From assembly GCF_000221045.1 (NCBI RefSeq), contig NC_015856.1, positions 2,686,542-2,750,541 on the forward strand: a stretch of 64,000 nucleotides of DNA, read 5' to 3'. A program made the position numbers and the translations under genes. This document shows, piece after piece, positions 7,587 to 15,342 of the stretch (position 1 is the stretch's first letter; every line of letters begins with the position of its first letter). Source of the DNA: Collimonas fungivorans Ter331 (GTDB lineage Bacteria > Pseudomonadota > Gammaproteobacteria > Burkholderiales > Burkholderiaceae_D). The notes below the pieces were generated by a model, which saw only the letters and a program-made list of their open reading frames with translations, did no database searches and was not told the origin of the DNA.

Positions 7587-8342
7587 ATGCCGATTCCGTA
7601 TTTGAGAAAACTGACTGGCAAGGACCGCAGCCAGCAAGCAAACCGCCACCTGGCGTTTTTCCTGTCTTTTATCGCCGGCGCGATCAATGCCGGCGGCTTC
7701 CTGGCGGTCGGGCAATACACTTCCCACATGTCCGGCATCGTTTCGTCGATGGCGGACAATCTTGCGCTAGGTTCGCTGGGACTGATGCTGGCAGGCCTGG
7801 CTTGCCTGCTGTCGTTCCTGTTCGGCGCCATGACATCCGCACTGCTGATCAACTGGGGACGCAGGCAAGACCTGCAGGCGGAATTTGCGCTGCCTTTGAT
7901 GCTGGAAGCGGGTTTGCTGCTGGTGTTTGGCCTGCTGGGTGGCAACCTGGAGGGCCATAAATGGCTGTTCGTGCCGATGACCGTGATACTGCTGTGCGCC
8001 ATCATGGGCTTGCAGAACGCCATCATCACCAAGATTTCCAAAGCCGAGATCCGCACCACCCACATCACCGGCATGGTCACCGACATCGGCATTGAACTCG
8101 GCAAGCTGGTCTACTGGAACCGGCTGGAGCCGGACCGCGGGCGGCCAGACGTGATCGCCGACCGCGGCAAACTGCGGCTGCTGGCGACCCTGGTCACGCT
8201 GTTTTTCAGCGGCGGCCTGGCCGGCGCGCTAGGTTTCAAGCATATAGGCTTCATCGCCACCGCAGCGCTTGCCGCCGCCTTGATGTGCCTGGCGATCGTG
8301 CCTATCGTCGATGATTTCCTGAAATTCCGGCGCAATGTGTGA
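7587..8342 (+). CDS. DUF1275 (YoaK-family) integral membrane protein
   Basis: 251 residues with about six to seven hydrophobic segments. The family features are present: an early FIAGAINAGGFLAVGQYTSH segment (residues ~28-47), a later MGLQNAIITK segment, and THITGMVTDIG preceding the next helix. Members are small membrane proteins of unproven transport function. No strong ribosome binding site precedes the ATG at 7587. It is convergent with the azoreductase remnant. Confidence 0.88.
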   Translation: MPIPYLRKLTGKDRSQQANRHLAFFLSFIAGAINAGGFLAVGQYTSHMSGIVSSMADNLALGSLGLMLAGLACLLSFLFGAMTSALLINWGRRQDLQAEFALPLMLEAGLLLVFGLLGGNLEGHKWLFVPMTVILLCAIMGLQNAIITKISKAEIRTTHITGMVTDIGIELGKLVYWNRLEPDRGRPDVIADRGKLRLLATLVTLFFSGGLAGALGFKHIGFIATAALAAALMCLAIVPIVDDFLKFRRNV

Positions 8343-8345
8343 ATC

Positions 8346-8399
8346 GGATGCAAGACCTGCCGGTTAATTGGACTTCGATACCACACTGGCCTTGCATCC
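8346..8399. terminator. Inverted repeat between convergent genes
   Basis: GGATGCAAG (8346-8354) pairs with CTTGCATCC (8391-8399), with two further pairs after one mismatch and a ~30-nt loop. It starts just after the DUF1275 stop and ends before the azoreductase remnant. There is no U-tract, so termination is only plausible. Confidence 0.35.
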
Positions 8400-8408
8400 C
8401 TCATTGCT

Positions 8409-8732
8409 TTATGCAGCTTTCAGAGTAGCGACCTCAGCCAAGGCTGAATCAAGCGCGCTCTGCTTTTGTTCAGTCCCCAGGTTGATTCCCTCGGCGCGGA
8501 CAATGGCAAGGTCGGTGACGCCGATGAAAGTGAAGAAGCTCTTCAGGAACGATTCCTGGTGATCCATGAAAGCCATCGGCGACGCCTCTGAGTAAAACCC
8601 GCCGCGCGCGGAAGCGATAATCACCCGCTTGGCGCCGGCCAGGCCTTCGACGCCGGCCACGCTGTAGTTGAAGGTCTTGCCGGGAGCCGCCAGGCAATCG
8701 ATCCATGCTTTCAGCTGGCTTGGAATGCCAAG
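8409..8732 (-). pseudogene. azoR: 5'-truncated FMN-dependent NADH-azoreductase remnant
   Basis: The last ~105 codons of an AzoR-type flavin reductase are intact: IPSQLKAWIDCL, GKTFNYS, the glycine-rich GLAGAKRVIIASARGG, then FFTFIGVTDLAIVRAEGI. In intact family members IPSxLKAWID lies near residue 90-95 of ~200. Upstream the frame meets an in-frame TGA just before LGIPSQ, and no N-terminal FMN-binding half exists in any frame between here and the divergent HxlR gene. The remnant lies where azoR genes are commonly found, divergent from an HxlR regulator, so a deletion probably removed the promoter and the first half. A downstream internal ATG could give an 83-residue fragment, unlikely to be functional. 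Confidence 0.8.
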
Positions 8733-8779
8733 TCAGCCACACACAGATCGACCGCTAGGAACATTTTGTTCGTAGCGCT

Positions 8780-9244
8780 ATGATATGCTGCGTAAAAGAT
8801 TGCACAAGGGGCACCATTTTGAGCGATACGAACATTCCCGTTCGCACCATGGCGCCCCGACCCGAGGGATGCCGGGCCGTTGCTGAAACACTTGGCCGCA
8901 TAGGCGACAAATGGACCGTGATGGTGGTCGGCTCCCTGGCGCAGGGACCGATGCGCTACAACCATATTCTGCGCACGGTGGAGGGCATATCGCAGCGCAT
9001 GCTGACCTTGACCCTGAAAGGCCTGGAGCAGGACGGCCTGGTCACTCGCACCATGTACCCGACCATCCCGCCGCGCGTCGACTATGAACTGACCGAGCTC
9101 GGGCGCCTGCTGATCGCGCCCTTGCAGTCGCTGCATGACTGGGCGACGGAGCACCGGCCGGCGATGCTGGCGGCGCGCGCGGCGTTCGCGGAGAAGGAGA
9201 GCGAGGCTGCGTCGCAACGAGCCCGCTTCACCACGCCCAAATAA
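8780..9244 (+). CDS. HxlR-family transcriptional regulator
   Basis: 154 residues from the first ATG. A better start may be TTG at 8819, preceded by AAGGGG at good spacing, giving about 141 residues. The HxlR winged helix covers residues ~30-130, with the hallmark CRAVAETLGRIGDKWTVMVV, then RYNHILRTVEGISQRMLTLTLKGLEQDGLV and a wing ending in YELTELGRLL. The Cys before the domain is one used for electrophile or redox sensing in some relatives. Its presumed divergent target, azoR, is truncated. Confidence 0.88.
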   Translation: MICCVKDCTRGTILSDTNIPVRTMAPRPEGCRAVAETLGRIGDKWTVMVVGSLAQGPMRYNHILRTVEGISQRMLTLTLKGLEQDGLVTRTMYPTIPPRVDYELTELGRLLIAPLQSLHDWATEHRPAMLAARAAFAEKESEAASQRARFTTPK

Positions 9245-9253
9245 ATCATGAGA

Positions 9254-9290
9254 TGACTGCTGCCTGGTCCCAGCCGGCCGGCGGCAGTCA
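9254..9290 (+). terminator. Hairpin after the HxlR gene
   Basis: TGACTGCTGCC (9254-9264) pairs along 11 positions, one of them G-U, with GGCGGCAGTCA (9280-9290). It begins 10 nt after the HxlR stop. It lacks a clear U-run, so its strength is uncertain. Confidence 0.45.
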
Positions 9291-9320
9291 CGGAATCAAC
9301 CAAACTTTTTAAGGATTGCC

Positions 9321-9821
9321 ATGTTCTCTTCGCTTACCGCCGAAATTGATGTCGACTACTCCCTGCTGGCGCGCCAGGCCGCCGGCCTTCTTGAAGACGA
9401 GCGCGACCAGACGGCCAACGCCGCCCAGTTTTCCGCATTCATCTACCAGTCGCTGGCCGACCTGAACTGGGCCGGCTTCTACTGGCTCAAACCGGCCAAA
9501 AAGGCGAAGGGCGAGGAATTGCTGATCGGCCCGTTCCAGGGCAAAGTCGCTTGTGCGCGGATTGCGCTTGGCAAGGGTGTCTGCGGCACCGCAGCCGCGG
9601 AACGGCGCGCCATCCTGGTGCCGGACGTGCATGCGTTTGCCGGCCATATCGCCTGCGACGCGGCATCGAACTCGGAAATCGTGATCCCGGTCATCAAAGA
9701 CGGACAACTATACGGCGTCCTCGATATCGACAGCCCCACCCTGAACCGGTTCCGGCCTGAAGACCTGCAAGGGCTGGAAGCGCTGCTTGCATTGTTCGTT
9801 GCGGCGACCGATTTCGATTAA
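9321..9821 (+). CDS. msrC: Free methionine-(R)-sulfoxide reductase (GAF domain, fRMsr)
   Basis: A 166-residue single GAF-domain enzyme that reduces free methionine-R-sulfoxide. The three cysteines that define the family are present at residues 78, 88 and 112 (ACARIALGKGVCGTAA and HIACDAASNSEIVIP), with the same 10- and 24-residue spacing as E. coli C84/C94/C118. The length matches the family. The gene has its own short leader with AAGGA before the ATG and is convergent with the aldehyde dehydrogenase, 2 nt apart. Confidence 0.92.
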   Translation: MFSSLTAEIDVDYSLLARQAAGLLEDERDQTANAAQFSAFIYQSLADLNWAGFYWLKPAKKAKGEELLIGPFQGKVACARIALGKGVCGTAAAERRAILVPDVHAFAGHIACDAASNSEIVIPVIKDGQLYGVLDIDSPTLNRFRPEDLQGLEALLALFVAATDFD

Positions 9822-9823
9822 GC

Positions 9824-11266
9824 TCAGACGGTCTTGATGAACAAGGCGACCAGCCTGCGCGTCAAGCTGGAATAAGGCGGATAAAACATTTTGGCGAGCA
9901 TGATGCGGGTGCGCACCACCGCCCGCTCATGCGAGAACGCCAGGAAACCGTAGTGGCCGTGGGCGCTGCCGATGCCGGAATTGTTGACGCCGCCGAACGG
10001 CAGGTTGCCGTGCAAAAACTGCACTACGCAATGGTTGATGCAAGCGCCGCCCGAGCTCGTCTGCTGCATCACCTTGGCGATATTCGCCTGCTTGCGGCTC
10101 CAGACGTAGAGCGCCAGCGGCTTGGGCTCGGCATTGATGCGTGCAATCACCGTATCCAGCTGGTCGTAGCCGATCACCGGCAGCAGCGGCCCGAAGATTT
10201 CCTCGCGCATGATCTTGGCGTCGTCCGGAATCCCGTCCAGCAGCGTCGGCGCAATGTAGCGCTGGGCTTCGTCAATCGCGCCGCCCGTCACTATCCGCGC
10301 GCCGCGTGCGGTAGCGTCATCCAGCAGGCTCTTGACGCGCGCGGTGTGGCGCTGGTTGACGATGCGCGCCAGGCTGGCGCTGCCGGCCTGCTCCGCTCCC
10401 TTGCCATAGGCGCTCTCCAGCACCGCCACGCAGTGTCCGAGAAAAGCCTCCTTGACGCTGGCGTGCACATAGATGTGGTCGGGAGCGATGCAGGTCTGGC
10501 CGTTGTTGGTGAATTTGGCCCACAGGATGTTTTGCGCCGCCGCCCGCAGGTCGGCCGTCTGGTCGACGATGGTAGGCGACTTGCCGCCCAGTTCCAGCGT
10601 GACGCTGGCCAGGTGCTTGGCCGCAGCTGCCATGACGATCTTGCCGACGGCCGGCGAGCCGGTAAAAAATATGTGATCGAAAGGCAGCTCCAGCAATGCC
10701 TGGGCCACCGGGGCATCGCCTTCGAACAGCGCCACTTCGTCTTCAGTGAATACCGCCCGGACGATCTTGCCGATGACAGCCGAAGCATGCGGCGTCATTT
10801 CCGACGGCTTGAGGATTACTGTATTGCCCGCTGCCAGCGCCGACACCAGCGGCCCCAGGCTCAGGTTCACCGGATAATTCCAGGGCGCCACGATCAATAC
10901 CCGTCCCTTCGGTTCGTACTGGGTATACCCCGAAGTGCCAGCCATCATGCGCGACGGCCAGACTTTCTTCGGCTTCATCCAGCGTCCCAGCTTGCGGATG
11001 GCGTCATTGGCCTCGGCGATCACCGGCAAGATTTCGCTTAACTCCACCTCAACGGCCGGTTTGCCGAAATCGGCAAAGCCGGCGGCAATCACCTCGTCCT
11101 TGTGCGCCAGCAGCGCGCTCTTCAATTTCCTGACTTTCTGCAGGCGCTCGGCCTTGCCCGACTGACGCAGGCGCAGCGCGGTGATTCCCTGGGCATCGAA
11201 TACGCGCCGGATCTCCAGCTGGGTCTGGTCAAATTCGGTGCCGGTTGGGGTTGTCATGATGTTCAT
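9824..11266 (-). CDS. Aldehyde dehydrogenase, coniferyl-aldehyde/class 3-like
   Basis: 480 residues with the complete NAD(P)-aldehyde dehydrogenase fold: PWNYPVNLSLGPL, FFTGSPAVGKIVM, catalytic Glu in VTLELGGKSP and catalytic Cys in NNGQTCIAPDH. The C-terminal hydrophobic/basic tail (RLVALFIKTV) resembles the membrane-associated class 3 and coniferyl-aldehyde dehydrogenase branch. The substrate cannot be fixed. The start is either the ATG at 11266 or an in-frame ATG three codons later. It is monocistronic. Confidence 0.88.
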   Translation of the reverse strand: MNIMTTPTGTEFDQTQLEIRRVFDAQGITALRLRQSGKAERLQKVRKLKSALLAHKDEVIAAGFADFGKPAVEVELSEILPVIAEANDAIRKLGRWMKPKKVWPSRMMAGTSGYTQYEPKGRVLIVAPWNYPVNLSLGPLVSALAAGNTVILKPSEMTPHASAVIGKIVRAVFTEDEVALFEGDAPVAQALLELPFDHIFFTGSPAVGKIVMAAAAKHLASVTLELGGKSPTIVDQTADLRAAAQNILWAKFTNNGQTCIAPDHIYVHASVKEAFLGHCVAVLESAYGKGAEQAGSASLARIVNQRHTARVKSLLDDATARGARIVTGGAIDEAQRYIAPTLLDGIPDDAKIMREEIFGPLLPVIGYDQLDTVIARINAEPKPLALYVWSRKQANIAKVMQQTSSGGACINHCVVQFLHGNLPFGGVNNSGIGSAHGHYGFLAFSHERAVVRTRIMLAKMFYPPYSSLTRRLVALFIKTV

Positions 11267-11506
11267 TGCTTGCCTTTGACAAGAGCATTTGTATCCGGCA
11301 ATTAAAGCACATCGCCTATTCCAGAGGACGATCTTTTACTTGAGCGCCGCCTCCACTTTATAGGGGTTTTGGCCATCCACTTTTTACAAAAAATGATGAT
11401 ATTCAATAAAAATATTTAATTCGCAATTTAATGCCTATTAAGCAATTAAATTCAAATCATTCATTTAAAAAATATTCTTCATCAGCATCCATTTTTTCCT
11501 AATTTC

Positions 11507-11521
11507 ATTTGATTATCAAAT
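11507..11521. promoter_or_regulatory. 15-bp palindrome (7-1-7), candidate operator
   Basis: ATTTGATTATCAAAT is an inverted repeat of two 7-mers around one base. The 7-1-7 layout and AT-rich half-sites recall Fur-type sites, but it differs from the Fur consensus at several bases. It lies about 360 nt before the receptor start. Confidence 0.4.
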
Positions 11522-11698
11522 AACGTGCGTTAAATCCAAATGACAATCAATGTAACATTTATTGCCATACGGGAATTTATTTATCACATTTCCCGCCAAA
11601 ATAGTGTCGCAGGGAAAATAAAACAACGGAAAAACCACCGGAAAAGTTAAATATTTCAGGCGTATTACATCACGCGACTGATTGATACAAAATGAAAT

Positions 11699-11736
11699 AA
11701 CAGCACCTCGAGCATGGTCATTATCGGGGTGCTGTT
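11699..11736 (+). promoter_or_regulatory. Leader hairpin upstream of TonB receptor
   Basis: AACAGCACCTCG (11699-11710) pairs with CGGGGTGCTGTT (11725-11736) around a 14-nt loop. A second stem follows at once (CGGACA/TGTCCG, 11744-11760). No U-run follows, so this is more likely leader structure than a terminator. I find no cobalamin-riboswitch box. Confidence 0.4.
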
Positions 11737-11869
11737 CGTTATCCGGACATACGCTGTCCGCGCTGACGGCAGCTGGAAACCCTTGCTTTACAGGCGGCTT
11801 ATCCGGCTACCTGTAACAAAGCATGAAGCGAAATCGATCATTTCCTTACCAAGATGGAGACTTTCCCAG

Positions 11870-14557
11870 ATGAAGAAGACAGTTTTGGCATCAACCCTCG
11901 CAGCAATCGGCCTCATCCACCTGCCCCTCGCCTTCGGCGCCGACCAAATCCCCAGCCCCACTTCCGATAGCCTTGAACGCATCACCATTACCGGCTCAAA
12001 CATTTCACGCATCAACAAAGAGGGCCCGACCGCGGTTGAAATCATCAAACGAGATGAAATCGAAAAATCCGGCGCCAGCACCGTCCTTGAATTGCTGAGC
12101 AAACTGCCTTCCGTTTCCATTGGACTGACCGGCAACAGCAATACGTCGTTTGCGCAAGGGGCCGCCTCCGTAGGGCTGCGCGGCCTCGATCCCAAATACA
12201 CGCTGATCCTGCTGAACGGACGCCGCCTGGCCAACTACGGTTTTGCCGATGGCGCGGAAAACACCTTCGTCGACTTGAACAACCTGCCGCTGGCAGCCAT
12301 TGAATCGGTGGAAATCCTGCGCGATGGCGCTTCCGCCATTTACGGCTCCGATGCGATTGCCGGCGTGATCAACTTCAAGACAAAAAGGAATTACCAGGGC
12401 GTTGAAACCACCGCCAACGTCGGCACCAATCAAAAAGGCGACGGCACTACGGAAAGCGCCAGCGTTACGGCCGGTTGGGGCAGCCTGGAAAAAGACGGGC
12501 AGAACCTGCTATTGACGGTAGACGTGTTCCATAGCGATCCCTTGAAGAGCAATAAACACGACGCCACCAGCAACCGCGATTTCCGGCGCTTTGGCGGCAG
12601 CGACAACCGCAGCGTCGACCGTTATCTGGGCAGCGTCACCGATTTCTCAACCGGCGAGCCCGGCTTTCCGATACCTGGCTGCCGCGGCAGCGTTGAAGTC
12701 AGCAGCGGCACCAACGACAACCGCTGCTTCAACAACCAGCAGGTGCTGCTGTCGCCGAAGATCTTGCGCGGCGGGATTTCCGCCATTTTCACGAAACGGC
12801 TCAACGGCCAGGATGAACTGTTTGCCGAAGTCGGCTTCAACCACAGCGAAACCACCGTGCAATACGGCCTGGCAGGATTTGATCCTTCCTTCATCGGCAA
12901 TACCGACGGCTCGACCAACCCTGGACTGGCCAACTTGCCGGGACCAAGCGCGGATGGCTCGCTGCAAGGCTTTACGCCTGGCGACCAGCTGCGCATATAT
13001 CGCGGCATCTACGAAGTTGCGCCGACGCAAAACAAGATCACCAGCGACACTGCGCGCGTGGTGGCCGGCTGGCGCGGCGTGATCGGAAAATGGGACAGCG
13101 AAGGAGCGGTCAGCCTCAACCAGAACCGCCTCAAGGACGTTGCCTCCAATTCCGTATTGAAGGACGTATCGTCAGCCTCCTTGCAGAGCGGCTTGCTGGG
13201 CAACGGCGGCTACGATCCGTTTGCCTACTGGAATCCATCCAGCGTGATCAACCCGATGCTGACCACTACCGAGCGGGTGGCCGTATCGCGCCTGGAAACC
13301 GTGGACTGGAAGATGTCGGCGCCGGAACTGTTCAACTTCAACGGCGCGCCGGTCGGCTTCGCCTGGGGCGCCCAGGCCAGCCATGAATCGATCAGCGACC
13401 AGCCTGATGCCAAAAACGTTGCCGGCAACATCGTCAACGCCGGCGCGACTGCCAGCACGGCCAGCCGTTCCCTGTACTCCCTGTATGGGGAATTCAATGT
13501 GCCGCTGATGAAAACGGTGGAGATGCAACTGGCTTTGCGCGGTGACCACTACAGTGACTTCGGCAATTCCTTCAATCCGAAAATTGCCGTAGCCTGGCGC
13601 CCGACCAAGGAAATCCTGCTCCGCGGTTCCGCCACCACGTCCTTCAAGGCGCCTACCCTGCCGGAAATCAGTTCAACCACATCGGGTTATGCCAATGGCA
13701 TCGCCGACTGGGCGCGCTGCGGTCCGCTCGGCTATACCGGCGCCAATTGCAGCTACAGCCCCAAGCAATACGTTGCCGGCAATCCCGACCTGAAAGCGGA
13801 AAAGGCCAACAACTTTTCGCTGGGCATGGTGCTGCAGCCAATGAAGGGCCTGTCGGCGTCGATAGACTGGTACGCAATCAAGCAGCGCAACACGATCCAG
13901 CTGCTGGACCCGCAATACATCGTCGACAACGAAGACATCATTCCGGGCTACGCTGCACTGGTGGGCCGCGATCCGCGCAACCCGGCGCTGGAAGCAAGGC
14001 ATCCCGGTTTGAACAAGGGGCGCATCAACAGCATCACCACCCCCTATATCAACGTCGGCAAGACCGATATCCAGGGGCTGGATATCGACATTTCCTATGA
14101 ATTGCCGCTGGCCGGCTGGGGCAAGCTGAAGTTCCGCGAAGTCAACAACTACACGCTCCTCTACAAGCAAAGCATCACCCCTGGCACCGCACCGGCAAGC
14201 CGGCTTGATTCCCTCAACCATCCAAGGTGGAACAACTCCTTCCGTACCGCCTATGAATACGCCGACATGGAAGTCGCCTTGACTGCCCGGACGCAAGCCA
14301 GCACGCTGAACATCGACGACCCGACCCACACCCAGGACCCGGCCATCACCAATGCGCGCATTCCTTCGTTTACTGCATGGGATTTGAACCTGAACGCCAA
14401 GGTAAGCAAGAACCTGACGGTAAACTTCGGCGTAAACAACCTGTTTGACAAGGCGCCGATATATGCCAATACGGCTTACAAAGATGATTTCGTGCAAAAC
14501 CAGAACGACCTGGTAGGACGCTACATCTACGCCAACATGCGCTACCAGTTCCAATAA
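11870..14557 (+). CDS. TonB-dependent outer-membrane receptor
   Basis: 895 residues from ATG 11870, which gives a classical signal peptide (MKKTVLASTLAAIGLIHLPLAFGA). The longer frame from 11714 would bury it. After the signal comes a plug domain starting at ITITGSNISRI (~40-170) with NGRRLANYG, SVEILRDGASAIYGSDAIAGVINF, then a 22-strand-type barrel ending in an aromatic residue (YANMRYQFQ). The plug type is that of large receptors for carbohydrate or cobalamin-like ligands rather than the siderophore subtype at 38.9 kb; the ligand is unknown. There are no transport partners nearby. Confidence 0.88.
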   Translation: MKKTVLASTLAAIGLIHLPLAFGADQIPSPTSDSLERITITGSNISRINKEGPTAVEIIKRDEIEKSGASTVLELLSKLPSVSIGLTGNSNTSFAQGAASVGLRGLDPKYTLILLNGRRLANYGFADGAENTFVDLNNLPLAAIESVEILRDGASAIYGSDAIAGVINFKTKRNYQGVETTANVGTNQKGDGTTESASVTAGWGSLEKDGQNLLLTVDVFHSDPLKSNKHDATSNRDFRRFGGSDNRSVDRYLGSVTDFSTGEPGFPIPGCRGSVEVSSGTNDNRCFNNQQVLLSPKILRGGISAIFTKRLNGQDELFAEVGFNHSETTVQYGLAGFDPSFIGNTDGSTNPGLANLPGPSADGSLQGFTPGDQLRIYRGIYEVAPTQNKITSDTARVVAGWRGVIGKWDSEGAVSLNQNRLKDVASNSVLKDVSSASLQSGLLGNGGYDPFAYWNPSSVINPMLTTTERVAVSRLETVDWKMSAPELFNFNGAPVGFAWGAQASHESISDQPDAKNVAGNIVNAGATASTASRSLYSLYGEFNVPLMKTVEMQLALRGDHYSDFGNSFNPKIAVAWRPTKEILLRGSATTSFKAPTLPEISSTTSGYANGIADWARCGPLGYTGANCSYSPKQYVAGNPDLKAEKANNFSLGMVLQPMKGLSASIDWYAIKQRNTIQLLDPQYIVDNEDIIPGYAALVGRDPRNPALEARHPGLNKGRINSITTPYINVGKTDIQGLDIDISYELPLAGWGKLKFREVNNYTLLYKQSITPGTAPASRLDSLNHPRWNNSFRTAYEYADMEVALTARTQASTLNIDDPTHTQDPAITNARIPSFTAWDLNLNAKVSKNLTVNFGVNNLFDKAPIYANTAYKDDFVQNQNDLVGRYIYANMRYQFQ

Positions 14558-14573
14558 GCAGCGTTAACCAAAA

Positions 14574-14598
14574 CGGGCTTTACGCAATGTGAAGCCCG
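14574..14598. terminator. Bidirectional terminator-like hairpin
   Basis: CGGGCTT (14574-14580) pairs with AAGCCCG (14592-14598) with an 11-nt loop, between the convergent TonB-receptor and MgtC genes. The minus-strand transcript would have a short U-run (TTTT) directly after the stem. Confidence 0.6.
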
Positions 14599-14626
14599 CC
14601 TCAATACTTCAGCCGACAATCCGCAT

Positions 14627-15307
14627 CTACGGCAAACGGATTTCACTCACCTCATGCACATCCGGCAGCGCTTTCAGCTTGACCAGGATGACATCGAATT
14701 CGCTAGGCAACACACGCAGCAGCGCCACGGTGACTTCTTCAATATCGGCGTCATTGGCGTTCTGCTCGACGATGAACTGCTCGATCTGCGCCGTGCCCTT
14801 GTCCAGCAACTGGCCGAACATCTGGAAAGTCATGGCGCCGCGTCGCACCACCAACCGCACTTCGCGCCGCTGACGGGCCACGAAGAAACGCTTTTCCAGC
14901 GGCTTGAGGCCGGCCAGGATAATCAGGATGATCAGCGTCGCAGCCGCAGCCGCTATGTAGAGGCCGCCGCCTACCGCAAGCCCCACCGCCGCCACCGACC
15001 ATAGGCTGGCGGCAGTCGTCAGGCCGCGGATCACCTCGCCGCGCAGCAGGATCGAGCCGGCGCCCAGGAAACCGATGCCGGACACTACTTGCGCCGCCAT
15101 CCGCGACGGATCCAGCGCAATCCCTGGTTTGCCGACCACCTCCTGGAAACCGTAGGCCGAAACGATCATCACCAGCGCCGAACCGACGCACACCAGCATG
15201 TGCGTGCGCAGGCCGGCGGCCCAGGATAAACGTTCGCGGTCGAAGCCGATGACGCTGCCCAGGGCCGCGGCTATCAGCAGCCGGATAATCATTTCAACCT
15301 GATCCAA
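14627..15307 (-). CDS. MgtC/SapB-family membrane protein
   Basis: 226 residues. The N-terminal ~150 hold the MgtC transmembrane domain: GSVIGFDRERLSWAAGLRTHMLVCVGSAL, then GIGFLGAGSIL and GLTTAASLW, the family's most conserved segments. An ACT-like soluble C-terminal domain follows (~150-226). Related proteins are linked to Mg2+ limitation and intracellular survival in some pathogens; here the role is unknown. The upstream phosphoesterase stop is 35 nt away, so the two may be co-transcribed. Confidence 0.9.
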   Translation of the reverse strand: MDQVEMIIRLLIAAALGSVIGFDRERLSWAAGLRTHMLVCVGSALVMIVSAYGFQEVVGKPGIALDPSRMAAQVVSGIGFLGAGSILLRGEVIRGLTTAASLWSVAAVGLAVGGGLYIAAAAATLIILIILAGLKPLEKRFFVARQRREVRLVVRRGAMTFQMFGQLLDKGTAQIEQFIVEQNANDADIEEVTVALLRVLPSEFDVILVKLKALPDVHEVSEIRLP

Positions 15308-15342
15308 TTATTCTTCCTTCCACAAATAATGTTGTTGGCGGC

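Larger units (their letters stand above)
11267..11869. other. AT-rich promoter and leader region of a TonB receptor
   Basis: 603 nt without a gene. From about 11370 to 11700 the DNA is strikingly AT-rich compared with its neighbours. It carries a 15-bp palindrome at 11507-11521. The last 170 nt, upstream of the receptor ATG, contain three stable inverted repeats (11699-11736, 11744-11760, 11789-11815) that would fold in the leader RNA. Confidence 0.6.

Noticed and set aside
8470-8742. 90-codon minus-strand ORF over the azoreductase remnant
   Set aside because: It is in a different frame from the azoR homology and is Arg/Gly-rich shadow sequence.
11714-11869. N-terminal extension of the TonB receptor from an earlier ATG
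   Set aside because: It would place 52 residues before a standard signal peptide and begins inside a leader hairpin.
11267-11869. Cobalamin riboswitch before the TonB receptor
   Set aside because: No B12-box-like sequence is present; the stems do not match the known architecture.
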